In this document: piece after piece, positions 1 through 8,318 of the stretch | How the letters are laid out: every line of letters starts with the position of its first letter | Numbering within the stretch: the stretch's first letter is position 1 | NCBI GenBank assembly: GCA_019359395.1 | Contig: JAHHHK010000046.1 | Location: forward strand, 1-46,042 | DNA length: 46,042 nt | Direction: 5' to 3' | From: Komarekiella atlantica HA4396-MV6 | GTDB lineage: Bacteria > Cyanobacteriota > Cyanobacteriia > Cyanobacteriales > Nostocaceae | The notes under the pieces: model-generated | Seen by the model: the letters and a program-made list of their open reading frames with translations, nothing else | Databases searched by the model: none | Told to the model about the DNA's origin: nothing | Made by a program: the position numbers and the translations under genes

Positions 1-87
1 ATCGCAGTTAGTACAGATGTGATTTTGTTTACCTCTCCGCTTTCCATTCTTTCTAATTTCCGTAGACCCACAGTATGGACATTGCAC
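1..87 (-). CDS. IS1-type transposase, N-terminal zinc ribbon (partial)
   Basis: The minus strand from a GTG at 87 to the window edge encodes 29 residues with two CxxC pairs (CPYC and CTNC) separated by a basic stretch, NGKRRGKQNH. This is the usual start of the InsA-like zinc-ribbon region of IS1-family transposases, which binds the element's ends. A stop (TAG) lies a few codons upstream in the same frame, so the start is close to correct. The rest of the gene lies outside the window, so its integrity and the element's ends cannot be judged. The family call rests on motif recognition only. Confidence 0.6.
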   Translation of the reverse strand, partial: MQCPYCGSTEIRKNGKRRGKQNHICTNCD

Positions 88-353
88 AGTAGATGACCTC
101 AATTCATCCCTCTATTATGCAATGCCTTATTTTTTAATACAGTTCAGATAAACCTTTTTCCTCTTCCTCTGCGCTATATGTATCAACTTGAGGTGAAACC
201 GTATGACCCTTGCATAGTCTTACATATTACATCTATATTGTTTTATTAATCACTATTGTTTTTGCCAAAATTGCGTAATTAAACGTATAAAAACATAGAA
301 ATATTCGTCATCTTTTTATTGATAATCAACAGCAGCTTTACCAATTAGGTCTT

Positions 354-434
354 CCAGTTTCATAAACTGGGTTTGTACGCTCAGCTACCAAACACAGCTA
401 ACAATACTGGTTGCGCTTTCAAGCGACCGTATTG
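354..434 (+). promoter_or_regulatory. Structured 5' leader of the PEP-CTERM gene
   Basis: Bases 88-522 hold no convincing gene. The first part is AT-rich. From 354 on there are two hairpins: a perfect 7-bp stem with a CAT loop (354-360 with 364-370), and a longer one at 402-434 in which CAATAC pairs with GTATTG, GGT with ACC, and CGCTT with AAGCG. About 90 bases separate the second hairpin from the ATG at 523. The reading frame stays open across this stretch, but its translation (from TTG 373) does not look like protein. I read it as an RNA leader, possibly regulatory. I cannot match it to a known riboswitch. Confidence 0.35.
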
Positions 435-522
435 CCATAAAGTCTGTAGTCAAGGCAGCCAAACCCTAGAAGCGGCAGTAGTTTATAACTTAACTCCCCA
501 ACTGACGGAAACTTTAAAAAAA

Positions 523-1380
523 ATGAAACTGACTTTTGAAAAATTTGTAATTGGTGTCTCAATAGCTATTGGTGTGAGCGCTCTTGCTACTGTGCCAGCA
601 CAAGCTGGTACGCTCACCGGCGCTACTATCGGTGGAACAGCAGCAAGTGATTATTTAGTCTATGACTCCAACGCTACAAATACCTTTGTCATGCCCAATT
701 CCCAGACAAATGTCCAAAAAGTCTTAGGTGGAAACGCTGTAAGCCCTACTGGAAACGTAGAGTTAGCTGCTAATAGTGAAAAAGCTGGTTTTAATTTTAC
801 CAAGAACACCACTTTACAAGGGCAAATTGGTGGCAAAGATATTACTCTCAGCAGCTTAGTTCTATCTGACTGGACAAGTTCTTACAAAGGAACGACCTTT
901 GGTCAGTATTGGTTTGAGCAGGCTTTAGCTTTCAACGGTTTCGGTAGTGTTGTTGGTACAACCGCAGGTCAGGTTCTATTTGGTAATTTTGTCAACCAAG
1001 GCGGCTTTCAACGCTTCAGTGACCCCAATATTTCATACATCAACCAAAATGATAGCACTGGTTTAATCAGTATTGGGTTAGCAGGTCACTACAATGCAGC
1101 ACCATTGCTAGGGCTTCCGTCTAATCCATTACGTCCATTACAAGCAAGTGAAATCGTTAAATACACCTATAATGGTGTGACTGACTACTTATTTAGCTTT
1201 CAAGCTACCAGGTCAGGTTTAACTGAACTCAGTGATGGTATATCTCACAATGGTAATTACGAAGTTACCATCAAAGGTGTGCCTCCAACAGCAGTGCCAG
1301 AACCCTCAGTCATACTCGGTCTGCTGGGCGTTGCTGGAGTTTTTGCAACACAACGCAAGTTTAAAAAAGCGTCTATTTGA
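523..1380 (+). CDS. PEP-CTERM sorting domain protein
   Basis: A 285-aa exported protein. The ATG at 523 is chosen because it begins a clear signal peptide: a Lys-containing start, a hydrophobic core IGVSIAIGVSALA, and cleavage near AQA. The frame extends upstream to 373 but that part is not signal-like. The C-terminus has the PEP-CTERM layout: VPEPS, a short hydrophobic segment (LGLLGVAGVFA), then a basic tail (QRKFKK). Such proteins are recognised by an exosortase, cleaved and exported or anchored in the envelope or extracellular matrix. The body between is Gly/Asn/Thr-rich and probably beta-structured; no enzyme motif is visible. The exosortase is not in this window. A strong terminator follows at once. 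Confidence 0.8.
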   Translation: MKLTFEKFVIGVSIAIGVSALATVPAQAGTLTGATIGGTAASDYLVYDSNATNTFVMPNSQTNVQKVLGGNAVSPTGNVELAANSEKAGFNFTKNTTLQGQIGGKDITLSSLVLSDWTSSYKGTTFGQYWFEQALAFNGFGSVVGTTAGQVLFGNFVNQGGFQRFSDPNISYINQNDSTGLISIGLAGHYNAAPLLGLPSNPLRPLQASEIVKYTYNGVTDYLFSFQATRSGLTELSDGISHNGNYEVTIKGVPPTAVPEPSVILGLLGVAGVFATQRKFKKASI

Positions 1381-1410
1381 AACTGCCGTTTAAACACTAC
1401 AATCTAGCAA

Positions 1411-1435
1411 GGGAGCTATAAGCTCCCTTTTTTTT
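1411..1435 (+). terminator. Rho-independent terminator of the PEP-CTERM gene
   Basis: A perfect 7-bp stem (GGGAGCT with AGCTCCC, ATA loop) is followed by eight T residues, 30 bases after the stop codon at 1380. Confidence 0.9.
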
Positions 1436-1527
1436 AGCAATTTCTTACAACTATCAAATGATTTGTACCTCAGTTAAATTCCCTAATATTCAGATAACAA
1501 CTTCTCTAAATAAAAAGTTTTTATGTC

Positions 1528-1568
1528 GTTTATATGGGCAAATTCTAAGAGAATTTGCTCATATAAAC
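1528..1568. repeat. 19-bp AT-rich hairpin in a 387-base gap
   Basis: The gap 1436-1822 has no gene. It holds one large inverted repeat: arms 1528-1546 and 1550-1568, 19 bp with a single G:T wobble and a 3-base loop. No T-tract follows, and the upstream gene already has a terminator, so a terminator role is unlikely. It could be a small mobile palindrome or an RNA-stabilising element of the response-regulator transcript. The rest of the gap is AT-rich with nothing else recognisable. Confidence 0.6.
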
Positions 1569-1822
1569 TAGGTAGATTAATTTATATAATAGACTAATTA
1601 TTTGCTAAAAAAGTTATAAAAAATGCGTGAAGAAAAGCTTAAATTTTATTGATGTTTGTATTTTAGGATAATATCATTAAACACAGAAGTGCAGCAAAAA
1701 CTTATTTTATATTTTATCTACTAAAATAAAATGAATAGTTTTAATTTATCACATTTTGTATGCACTGTTGTTTTAGTCTCTGGCAAAAATTGTGAACTTT
1801 TGACCTAAGAAAATAGGCAGCA

Positions 1823-2245
1823 ATGACAGCACATTTACTTACCATAAATCAGCAATTAAAATCGCATCAATTAAGACGAATTTTGCTACTTGAAGATAAT
1901 GATGTCAATAGGATGCTGTTGAGTGACTATCTAAGTTATTGTGGGTACGATGTCCAAAGCTTGTCAAAAGGCTCCGCTTTTTTCTCAACTATAGAGAGAT
2001 TCCAACCGGAGTTAATGTTATTAGACTTAAAGTTGCCAGATATTGATGGTTATTCGCTCTTAGAACAGATCCAGAAAAAACCAAGTTTGTTAAATATTCC
2101 TGTCATTGTAGTTTCAGCCTTTGCCTTTAAAGCTGATCAAGAACGAGCTATGAGGTTGGGTGCACGTCACTACTTTGTTAAACCCGTAAATCTTAAGAAT
2201 CTGATCCTAACAATTGAAGAAGAGTTTACTGAGCGTTACGTATGA
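1823..2245 (+). CDS. Single-domain response regulator (CheY-like receiver)
   Basis: A 140-aa protein that is almost only a receiver domain (about residues 18-138). The phosphorylation site is intact: acidic pair E24/D25, phospho-acceptor D68 (in LLDLKLPD), S98 in the position of the switch Thr/Ser, and K120 followed by Pro. No DNA-binding or enzyme output domain follows, so it probably acts as a phosphate shuttle or through protein-protein contact with an unlinked histidine kinase. The hybrid kinase at 40702 is far away, and nothing here links the two. The ATG has AGGCAG a few bases upstream. No partner kinase is adjacent. Confidence 0.9.
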   Translation: MTAHLLTINQQLKSHQLRRILLLEDNDVNRMLLSDYLSYCGYDVQSLSKGSAFFSTIERFQPELMLLDLKLPDIDGYSLLEQIQKKPSLLNIPVIVVSAFAFKADQERAMRLGARHYFVKPVNLKNLILTIEEEFTERYV

Positions 2246-2267
2246 GCTAACCTAATTCACAATGTAT

Positions 2268-2447
2268 TTATTCTACTTGTTTTTGAGCAATAAACTCTTC
2301 AACAGTCTCACTCATATTTTGCACAGAACTACCAAGTTTAGAAATTTTAAGTTGTAATTGTGCTAACATCAAAACTGCTGTTTGTAATTCATTGAGCATT
2401 TCACTCATAGACTCACGATACTGGGATTCAAAATCTTGTAAATTCAT
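2268..2447 (-). CDS. Small coiled-coil protein, unknown (59 aa)
   Basis: A 59-residue ORF on the minus strand, convergent with the response regulator (22 bases between stops). The sequence from residue 4 to 57 is strongly helical and amphipathic, with hydrophobic residues at heptad-like spacing (MLNELQTAVLMLAQLQLKIS and so on), no Cys and no membrane segment. Codon use and composition look coding rather than random: few rare residues, and Glu/Gln/Leu/Ser rich. No good ribosome-binding site is seen. The function is unknown. The small coiled coil could be an oligomerisation or adaptor peptide. An alternative is a chance ORF, since it is short. Confidence 0.5.
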   Translation of the reverse strand: MNLQDFESQYRESMSEMLNELQTAVLMLAQLQLKISKLGSSVQNMSETVEEFIAQKQVE

Positions 2448-2963
2448 ATTTATATTGTTATATTAAATAACTTTAAAAGTGACAACTACAATCATAATCA
2501 TAGATTTGATTTACTCAATCCGTTAATTTGCCTAATGTTATCAGTTAAATTGTAAATCCGAAATATTGCTTATTGATTAACAAAATACATATAAAAACAT
2601 GACTATCTTTGTAATATAAAAGCTAAGATTTTAACCCATATTTATAAAAATTTATTATTAAATAATCGTGTAAAAAGTAAAAGTGATTTACAAAATATAA
2701 ACGCAATAAAATACTTATATTAAAACTCATCTATTGATTTTATTTAATTGACCAATCAAATCAATTTAGAGTTATTAATAGTATTAATTTTAAATATGTA
2801 TGAGTTTGAATGAGATGTAAGACACCTAAGAGTACTAAAAATTTAAGTGTAAATACGATGAGCGAACACACTTCTACTTAATATTTACTTGATAAATGCT
2901 CTGTTAAATCGGCATAAAAAAATAATTTTTCTTAAAATAGAGAAAGATTACCTAACTTTGGTT
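2448..2963. other. AT-rich intergenic region before uvrC
   Basis: About 500 very AT-rich bases between the divergent small coiled-coil ORF and uvrC. The uvrC frame is open from a TTG at 2889, but 2889-2963 encodes a Lys/Ile-rich stretch unlike UvrC. I see no RNA gene, no repeat and no clear promoter. It presumably holds both promoters. Confidence 0.5.
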
Positions 2964-4853
2964 GTGACAATACCTACTCAAACACTACCACTGATTAAAG
3001 AACCCGAAAGATTGGAAAGCCGTCTAGCCGAAATTCCGCCGGAACCGGGAGTATATTTCATGCGGGATAAGAATGATCGCATAATGTACATAGGTAAGTC
3101 GCGCAAATTGCGATCGCGTGTTCGTTCCTATTTCCGAGACGCGTACAACAAGAGCGAACGCATAGCTACAATGGTAAAACTGGTGACAGAAATTGAATTT
3201 ATCGTCACCGATACCGAAGCCGAAGCTTTAGCGCTGGAAGCAAACTTGATTAAGCAACACCAACCTTACTTTAACGTGTTGCTCAAGGATGATAAAAAAT
3301 ATCCCTATGTATGCATTACTTGGTCAGAAGACTATCCTCGCATCTTTATCACCCGCAAGCGCCAATTAGGTAAAGAAAAGGATAAATTTTATGGCCCTTA
3401 TACTGATTCTGGTCTATTGCGAGAAATATTACGCCTGTGCAAGCGAATTTTCCCCTTAAGACAACGACCTCAACCACTATTCAAAGATCGTCCTTGCTTG
3501 AATTATGATTTAGGACGATGTCCGGGTGTATGTCAACAACTGATTTCATCAGAAGAATACCGCAAAATTGTGCAAAAAATAGCGATGGTATTCCAAGGTC
3601 GGACTCAAGAACTGATTGATATCTTGACACAACAAATGCAAGCAGCAGCAGAAGGGATGAACTTTGAGTCAGCGGCACGGATTCGCGATCAAATTGCTGG
3701 GTTAAAGTCGCTAAATGCGAATCAAAAAGTGTCGCTACCAGATGATACAGTTTCGCGGGATGCGATCGCACTGGCAGCTGATGATAAACACGCCTGCATT
3801 CAATTATTCCAGATTCGCGCTGGGCAATTAGTAGGACGCTTAGCATTTCTAGCTGATGCTTATGCAGATCCAGGAGCTATCTTACAACGAGCTTTGGAGG
3901 AACATTACCAAACCGCTGACTCAGTGGAAATACCCACAGAGATTTTAGTACAACACGATTTACCAGATGGAGGAATATTAGCTGATGTCTTGACTCAGCG
4001 TAAAGGAAGAAAAGTCACGATTTTGGCTCCAATGCGGCAAACCAAGGCAGAATTAATTGAGATGGTAGAGCGAAACGCCCAGTATGAATTGCAAAGAATG
4101 CAGAAATTAGGCGATCGCAACCATCAAGCAATGCAAGATTTAGCCACCATTCTCGATTTACCAGACTTACCGCACCGCATCGAAGGTTATGACATTTCCC
4201 ATATTCAAGGGTCAAATGCTGTAGCTTCTCAAGTCGTGTTTATTGATGGTTTACCCGCTAAGCAGCACTATCGCCATTACAAAATAAAAAATCCTACAGT
4301 TACAGCAGGACATTCAGACGATTTTGCTAGTCTTGCTGAAGTTATCCAGCGTCGGTTCCGCAAGTATAGCGTCAGCGAAAGCGCTACAGATCCACTGCCA
4401 CGCTTGGGTAATCCTGACTGGCCTGACTTAATCATGATAGATGGTGGTAAGGGTCAGCTATCGTCAGTTGTTGCTGTTTTGCAAGAGATGAATGTATTAG
4501 AAGACTTGCGAGTTGTGAGTCTAGCGAAGCAGCGAGAGGAGATTTTTTTACCGGGAGAGTCCAAACCCTTGACAACTGATGCAGAACAACCAGGAGTACA
4601 GTTGTTGCGACGATTGCGGGATGAAGCACATAGGTTTGCAGTCAGTTTCCATCGCCAGCAACGCACTGACAAGTTGAAGCGATCGCGTTTAGATGAAATC
4701 CCCGGTTTGGGACACCATCGGCAAAAGCAGCTATTGGGGCATTTTCGCTCAGTTGATTATATTCGGCAGGCCACACCTACACAACTTGCTGAGGTTGCAG
4801 GGATTGGCCCTCATTTGGCTCAAGAAATTTACGATTATTTTCATCCTTCTTGA
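2964..4853 (+). CDS. uvrC: UvrABC system protein C (excinuclease subunit)
   Basis: UvrC makes the 3' and 5' incisions around bulky DNA lesions after UvrA/UvrB recognition. The GTG at 2964 is preferred (629 aa): the protein then starts about 20 residues before the conserved region, as in the family. Domains in order: GIY-YIG nuclease (GVY at 29-31, YIG at 42-44), a four-Cys motif around [13 protein letters not shown], the UVR motif ([10 protein letters not shown]) that contacts UvrB, the RNase H-like second nuclease ([19 protein letters not shown]), and a C-terminal tandem helix-hairpin-helix (IPGLG, VAGIG). Length is normal and nothing is missing. It is monocistronic, ended by the hairpin at 4879. 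Confidence 0.97.
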   Translation: MTIPTQTLPLIKEPERLESRLAEIPPEPGVYFMRDKNDRIMYIGKSRKLRSRVRSYFRDAYNKSERIATMVKLVTEIEFIVTDTEAEALALEANLIKQHQPYFNVLLKDDKKYPYVCITWSEDYPRIFITRKRQLGKEKDKFYGPYTDSGLLREILRLCKRIFPLRQRPQPLFKDRPCLNYDLGRCPGVCQQLISSEEYRKIVQKIAMVFQGRTQELIDILTQQMQAAAEGMNFESAARIRDQIAGLKSLNANQKVSLPDDTVSRDAIALAADDKHACIQLFQIRAGQLVGRLAFLADAYADPGAILQRALEEHYQTADSVEIPTEILVQHDLPDGGILADVLTQRKGRKVTILAPMRQTKAELIEMVERNAQYELQRMQKLGDRNHQAMQDLATILDLPDLPHRIEGYDISHIQGSNAVASQVVFIDGLPAKQHYRHYKIKNPTVTAGHSDDFASLAEVIQRRFRKYSVSESATDPLPRLGNPDWPDLIMIDGGKGQLSSVVAVLQEMNVLEDLRVVSLAKQREEIFLPGESKPLTTDAEQPGVQLLRRLRDEAHRFAVSFHRQQRTDKLKRSRLDEIPGLGHHRQKQLLGHFRSVDYIRQATPTQLAEVAGIGPHLAQEIYDYFHPS

Positions 4854-4878
4854 TAAATCTTCACCTCTGATATGGTCT

Positions 4879-4927
4879 GGGAAAAGGGTAAGGGTTTAAA
4901 TTCAGCCCTTACTCTTTTCCCTTTTCC
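4879..4927 (+). terminator. uvrC terminator in a purine/pyrimidine repeat
   Basis: Arms 4879-4894 (GGGAAAAGGGTAAGGG) and 4906-4921 pair over 16 bp with one mismatch or wobble, followed by TTTT. It lies 25 bases after the uvrC stop. Closely similar G/A-rich versus C/T-rich hairpins, ending in a TTTAACCGAG-like tail, recur at 5984-6050 and 25795-25851. Confidence 0.75.
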
Positions 4928-4972
4928 GTTTAACCGAGGAATATTAGGGAGCATGAAGACTAATAATCAAGA

Positions 4973-5128
4973 ATGACTCGCGCTGTCCAATACCGAGATC
5001 CTGATTCAGTGATTTCAGAACTGCTAGTACATTCTCAGTATTCAACAACAGTTCACCCACTCCCATCAACGCTACGAACAACTCTTGAAGTGCCGAGCAG
5101 AAAAAGCCATCGTTTAGAAGTTCGGTAG
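4973..5128 (+). CDS. Doubtful 51-aa ORF
   Basis: An ATG ORF of 51 residues whose start overlaps the stop of a 7-codon ORF (ATGA overlap, ATG at 4954). The product is rich in Ser, Thr, Arg and Val with no motif I recognise. Composition is somewhat less AT-rich than the flanks, which is the only sign in favour. It may be a gene remnant or chance. Confidence 0.2.
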   Translation: MTRAVQYRDPDSVISELLVHSQYSTTVHPLPSTLRTTLEVPSRKSHRLEVR

Positions 5129-5566
5129 TTTTGATTAATTTATCTCACGAAAATTTTATCTCATAAATCTTACCAACAAATGTTAACTAAATCTTAAGAC
5201 ATAAATTTTGTAACTCAAGATACAGTAATTTCTGGGTTTTGATTTTTGAATACAAGAACGGCTTTTTTTGTATTCGTCTGAAATAACTACAAATAAGGCT
5301 CTCTCAAAGCATTAATCATAGGGATCAGTGAATCTCTAAGCAAGATTTAATTAAAAAAATATTTATGTGTCTAAAGTAAGAGTATACAATGACCTAAATT
5401 ATAAGATAATAAACAAAGATATGAAAAAGTTTTCAAATCTAAAATTTTGTTTAAAATAATAAACCAAATATCACGACAGTTTGTTAAGTTGGGTTGAACC
5501 AGAATTTTTCCTGGTTTAACACGCAGTTTTACAAAATAAAAAATAATCGCAACCAGGGGTTTTAAA
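5129..5566. other. AT-rich region with two hairpins upstream of the zinc-ribbon gene
   Basis: No gene is seen. An 8-bp inverted repeat (GAATACAA at 5248-5255 with its complement at 5268-5275) and a 10-bp one with one wobble (5492-5501 with 5510-5519) are present. The second lies 47 bases before the ATG at 5567 and probably falls in the mRNA leader of that gene. No riboswitch class is recognised. Confidence 0.4.
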
Positions 5567-5746
5567 ATGCAAATAGTACAAAAGATTCACTGCCCAAACT
5601 GTGGGAGTAAAGCAGAACGCTATTATATTTTTGATAGTCAATTAACTCGAACGCAGTGCCCAAGTTGTGATTATTTGATGATTAGTTGCACTCGTACTGG
5701 CAGAGTCATTGAGGCTTATGCCCCAGGGATTCACGCACACCATTAA
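5567..5746 (+). CDS. Small zinc-ribbon protein, cyanobacterial (59 aa)
   Basis: A 59-residue protein with two CxxC knuckles (CPNCG at 9-13, CPSCD at 31-35), the classic zinc ribbon, plus a further Cys at 41 and a His-rich end (HAHH). From memory, cyanobacterial genomes carry very similar short ORFs that are often mislabelled as PriA helicase because of the zinc ribbon; it is far too short to be PriA. Its role is unknown; binding of nucleic acid or a protein partner is plausible. A strong hairpin immediately follows the stop, and a leader hairpin precedes it, so it looks like a stand-alone, expressed unit. Confidence 0.75.
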   Translation: MQIVQKIHCPNCGSKAERYYIFDSQLTRTQCPSCDYLMISCTRTGRVIEAYAPGIHAHH

Positions 5747-5749
5747 AAA

Positions 5750-5784
5750 TTAAAAATTGGAGAATCGTTTTCTCTAATTTTTAA
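5750..5784 (+). terminator. Hairpin after the zinc-ribbon gene
   Basis: Arms 5750-5764 and 5770-5784 form 15 bp with one G:T wobble and a 5-base loop. The 3' arm contains a T5 run. It begins 4 bases after the stop codon. Confidence 0.6.
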
Positions 5785-5830
5785 TAAACTTATTTAAAAT
5801 CTATATTAAGTTTGACTCTAGAAACTAAAA

Positions 5831-5900
5831 GTAGCTCCAGCTACTAGCTGCAAAAGATAATGTCAAGCCTAATACGTATTAGGCTTGACATTATCTTTTG
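5831..5900. repeat. 50-bp perfect palindrome with adjacent small palindrome
   Basis: Bases 5851-5900 are a perfect 50-bp palindrome with no loop (two 25-base arms meeting at TAC/GTA). Short extra complementarity (GCTG with CAGC) lies just outside. Immediately upstream, 5831-5844 is a second palindrome (GTAGCT, CC, AGCTAC). It lies between the zinc-ribbon gene and the next ORF, past the terminator hairpin, so its role is not obvious: cruciform, protein site, or a mobile palindromic repeat. Confidence 0.85.
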
Positions 5901-5983
5901 AGCAGCTTGGGTCACGCCAAATAATATCTCAGCCAATACTTTTAAGAATTTGCACTCTTTAGCTCTCTTGTAGTTTAAGAGAA

Positions 5984-6050
5984 GGTTAAAGGCTAAAGTG
6001 TAAGGATAAAATTTAAGCTTTTCCCTTTTCCTTCTACTCTTTAACCGAGA
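5984..6050. repeat. Degenerate GGTTAAAG...CTTTAACC repeat
   Basis: A purine-rich arm starting GGTTAAAGG and a pyrimidine-rich arm ending CTTTAACCGAG form an imperfect inverted repeat. It resembles the sequence at 4879-4940 and at 25795-25851, suggesting one dispersed intergenic repeat family. Confidence 0.45.
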
Positions 6051-6120
6051 ATTATTGGTGTATCAGCACTGCTATAACTATAGTCTTGGCGTCAATGGAT
6101 CAAGACAGGGAATGTAGAAG

Positions 6121-6570
6121 GTGGCTCATACTTTTTTATTGGAACCAGGACGCTGGACAATTCAAGGAAGCTGGCTGGAACGTAATGGCTTGCCAATCAG
6201 CGTCAAGGGTATGACTTTAGTGGCTTGGAATCGAGATAACTGGTTTACTATGGCCACAAAGCTAATATTTCCAGGTAATAGCGATCGCTCGGAAATCTCG
6301 TTGCAATACAAAGGGCGTCTGCATGATGGAGAACGCCAGTATACTTTTTTACTCCAGCATAATCTCTTAGGGCAGGTTGAAGGCGAAGGCTGGATTGGCC
6401 CAGATACCATTGTGCAGCGTTATTGGGTACTAGGCGATCGCCAGCGTCGTAGTGGCTTTGAAACCCTACTCCGAGTCAATGATACTAGCTACTACCTAAC
6501 CAGTGGTATATTAGTCGGTCACTTTTTAACTAGCACAATGGAAGCAAGCTTAGAACGTCAGTTAACATAA
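6121..6570 (+). CDS. Conserved hypothetical protein (149 aa)
   Basis: Starts with GTG, preceded by a purine-rich AGAAG. The protein has a beta-strand-rich look with repeated aromatic and Gly positions (GRWTIQGSW, GWIGPD, QRYWVLGDRQ) and no signal peptide, membrane segment or metal motif. It reads like a small barrel-type cytosolic protein, but I do not recognise the family. It contains two HIP1 or HIP1-like sites and has codon use like the neighbours. It stands about 200 bases before the kinase gene on the same strand; whether they share a transcript is unclear. Confidence 0.65.
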   Translation: MAHTFLLEPGRWTIQGSWLERNGLPISVKGMTLVAWNRDNWFTMATKLIFPGNSDRSEISLQYKGRLHDGERQYTFLLQHNLLGQVEGEGWIGPDTIVQRYWVLGDRQRRSGFETLLRVNDTSYYLTSGILVGHFLTSTMEASLERQLT

Positions 6571-6767
6571 CAGTCATTTGCCATTTTTCATTTTTTCAAA
6601 GTCTTTAAGTAGCTTTTGACCCTTAACTCTTTGATTAACAACTATTGGCTCAAAATTGGGCAAACTAAATCAGAATCAAAGCATTTGGCTGTCTCAAACA
6701 AGCCAGGAGTTCTCTATAATTCTGACCCGCCAAACTATTTTTGAACATTAGAGTCAAATTTTCTACT

Positions 6768-8318
6768 ATGTCAGACCCCAACATTGGTCGCTTACTTAGC
6801 AAACGCTACCAGCTTCAGGAGTTAATCGGCACTGGAGCAATGGGCCGGGTTTATCGTGCTAAGGATATTTTGTTGGGAGGAGTACCTGTTGCTGTAAAAT
6901 TTCTTGCCTTGTCAATCCAAAACGAAAAGATGCGATTGCAAGACCGCTTTGAGCGAGAAGCGAAAACCTGTGCTTTACTAGGGCAAAAAAGCATCCACAT
7001 TGTCCGAGTAATGGACTATGGCGTAGATGAAAATAACACTCCGTTCTACGTTATGGAATACCTGCAAGGACAAAGCCTAAACAATATTGTCCGTAAGCAG
7101 CAACTAGCTTTGCCAAGATTTCTCAGCATGGTGCGCCAAATTAGCTTGGGGTTACAGTGCGCTCATAATGGCATCCCAGTTGATGGCACAATTTGCCCAA
7201 TTATCCACCGCGATATCAAGCCTAGCAATATGCTAGTGATTCAAGACTCTAGTTTCGGGGAGTTGGTCAAGGTTCTAGACTTTGGTATTGCTAAGTTAAT
7301 CCACTCAGACGGCGATCATACAAAATTTTATTTGGGAACCCTGGCTTACTCCTCTCCCGAACAGATGGAAGGTAAGGAACTGGATAACCGCGCCGATATT
7401 TATAGTTTGGGTGTAATGATGTTTGAAATGCTTACAGGCAAAATGCCACTGGTTGCACCAACTCACTCATTTGGAGCATGGTATAAAGTACATCACTATC
7501 AACAACCACGTTCTTTTTCTGAGGCTGCCCCTGGATTATTGCTGCCAAAGGAAGTCGAAAATCTGGTGATGAGTTGCCTAGCCAAACCAGCGAGCGATCG
7601 CCCTCAAACAATCAGTGAAATCCTGAAAATTTTAACATCCCTAGAACAGCCTCAGCAAATACGCAAAATTAAGCAAGACAGCCATGCACTGGTTCCCACT
7701 ACAGTTAGCACTGAGCTTGAACAAAAAACGAAAGCCGATTTACGGCTATCCTTATCAAACGATGAAATTGCTCGTGCCATTTCCTGGCCCCAAAATAAAC
7801 CAATTGCCGATATTGTATTTACCCAGCCGATTCATATCAATGGTGAGGTTTTACCTGCCTTGTGGGTTATGCTACAGCAACAAGAAATTCAAAAGCGTTT
7901 AGTCTGTACTCGCTACAATCAATTTCTTTTTATTTCTATTCCTCATCCCATGTTGCTGTGGATTACTGTCATCTACAACCGCAAACATGGCGCTAAATGG
8001 GTACATTACTACCTCGATCTCAAAACCAGTCTTGGTCAAGAAATTGCCCGCTTATTACAGCATAAAGGTTACTACCGTCTTTTGTTCTTTGCGCGAGAAA
8101 CACCAAGTCGCTGTGCTCATATCCTACTTTCCAGTATCGCTCCTGCTCAACGCCAACGATTACAACAGTGGGTAACAACTAGCAACGCTTTGGTGTCATC
8201 TGCCGATCCCCAAATTAGTAAAAGCTTACTCAAAAGCGAGTACGAAAAGATTAAGCCTCAAATTTTGGCAAAGCTGGAAGGAATTGATACAGATTCTCCA
8301 TACGACCTTTCTGGCTAA
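6768..8318 (+). CDS. Hanks-type Ser/Thr protein kinase with unknown C-terminal domain
   Basis: A 516-aa protein counted from the ATG at 6768; an in-frame TTG at 6741 is less likely. The kinase domain spans about residues 14-290: glycine loop GTGAMG (21-26), lysine K44 in VAVKF, catalytic HRDIKPSN (147-154), DFG (171-173) and an activation segment ending SSPEQ. All catalytic residues are present. There is no membrane segment. Residues about 330-500 form a separate region with Trp and Tyr-rich strands (PALWVMLQQQ, LLWITVIYNR) that I do not recognise; it may sense a ligand or bind a partner. A PP2C phosphatase that could oppose such kinases lies at 9592-10326. Confidence 0.9.
   Translation: MSDPNIGRLLSKRYQLQELIGTGAMGRVYRAKDILLGGVPVAVKFLALSIQNEKMRLQDRFEREAKTCALLGQKSIHIVRVMDYGVDENNTPFYVMEYLQGQSLNNIVRKQQLALPRFLSMVRQISLGLQCAHNGIPVDGTICPIIHRDIKPSNMLVIQDSSFGELVKVLDFGIAKLIHSDGDHTKFYLGTLAYSSPEQMEGKELDNRADIYSLGVMMFEMLTGKMPLVAPTHSFGAWYKVHHYQQPRSFSEAAPGLLLPKEVENLVMSCLAKPASDRPQTISEILKILTSLEQPQQIRKIKQDSHALVPTTVSTELEQKTKADLRLSLSNDEIARAISWPQNKPIADIVFTQPIHINGEVLPALWVMLQQQEIQKRLVCTRYNQFLFISIPHPMLLWITVIYNRKHGAKWVHYYLDLKTSLGQEIARLLQHKGYYRLLFFARETPSRCAHILLSSIAPAQRQRLQQWVTTSNALVSSADPQISKSLLKSEYEKIKPQILAKLEGIDTDSPYDLSG

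Noticed and set aside
373-522. Longer N-terminus for the PEP-CTERM protein
   Set aside because: It would place 50 Cys-containing residues before a standard signal peptide and would be encoded by hairpin DNA; the ATG at 523 is far better.
2889-2963. TTG start giving a longer UvrC
   Set aside because: The added residues are Lys/Ile-rich and unlike UvrC N-termini; the GTG at 2964 fits the usual start.
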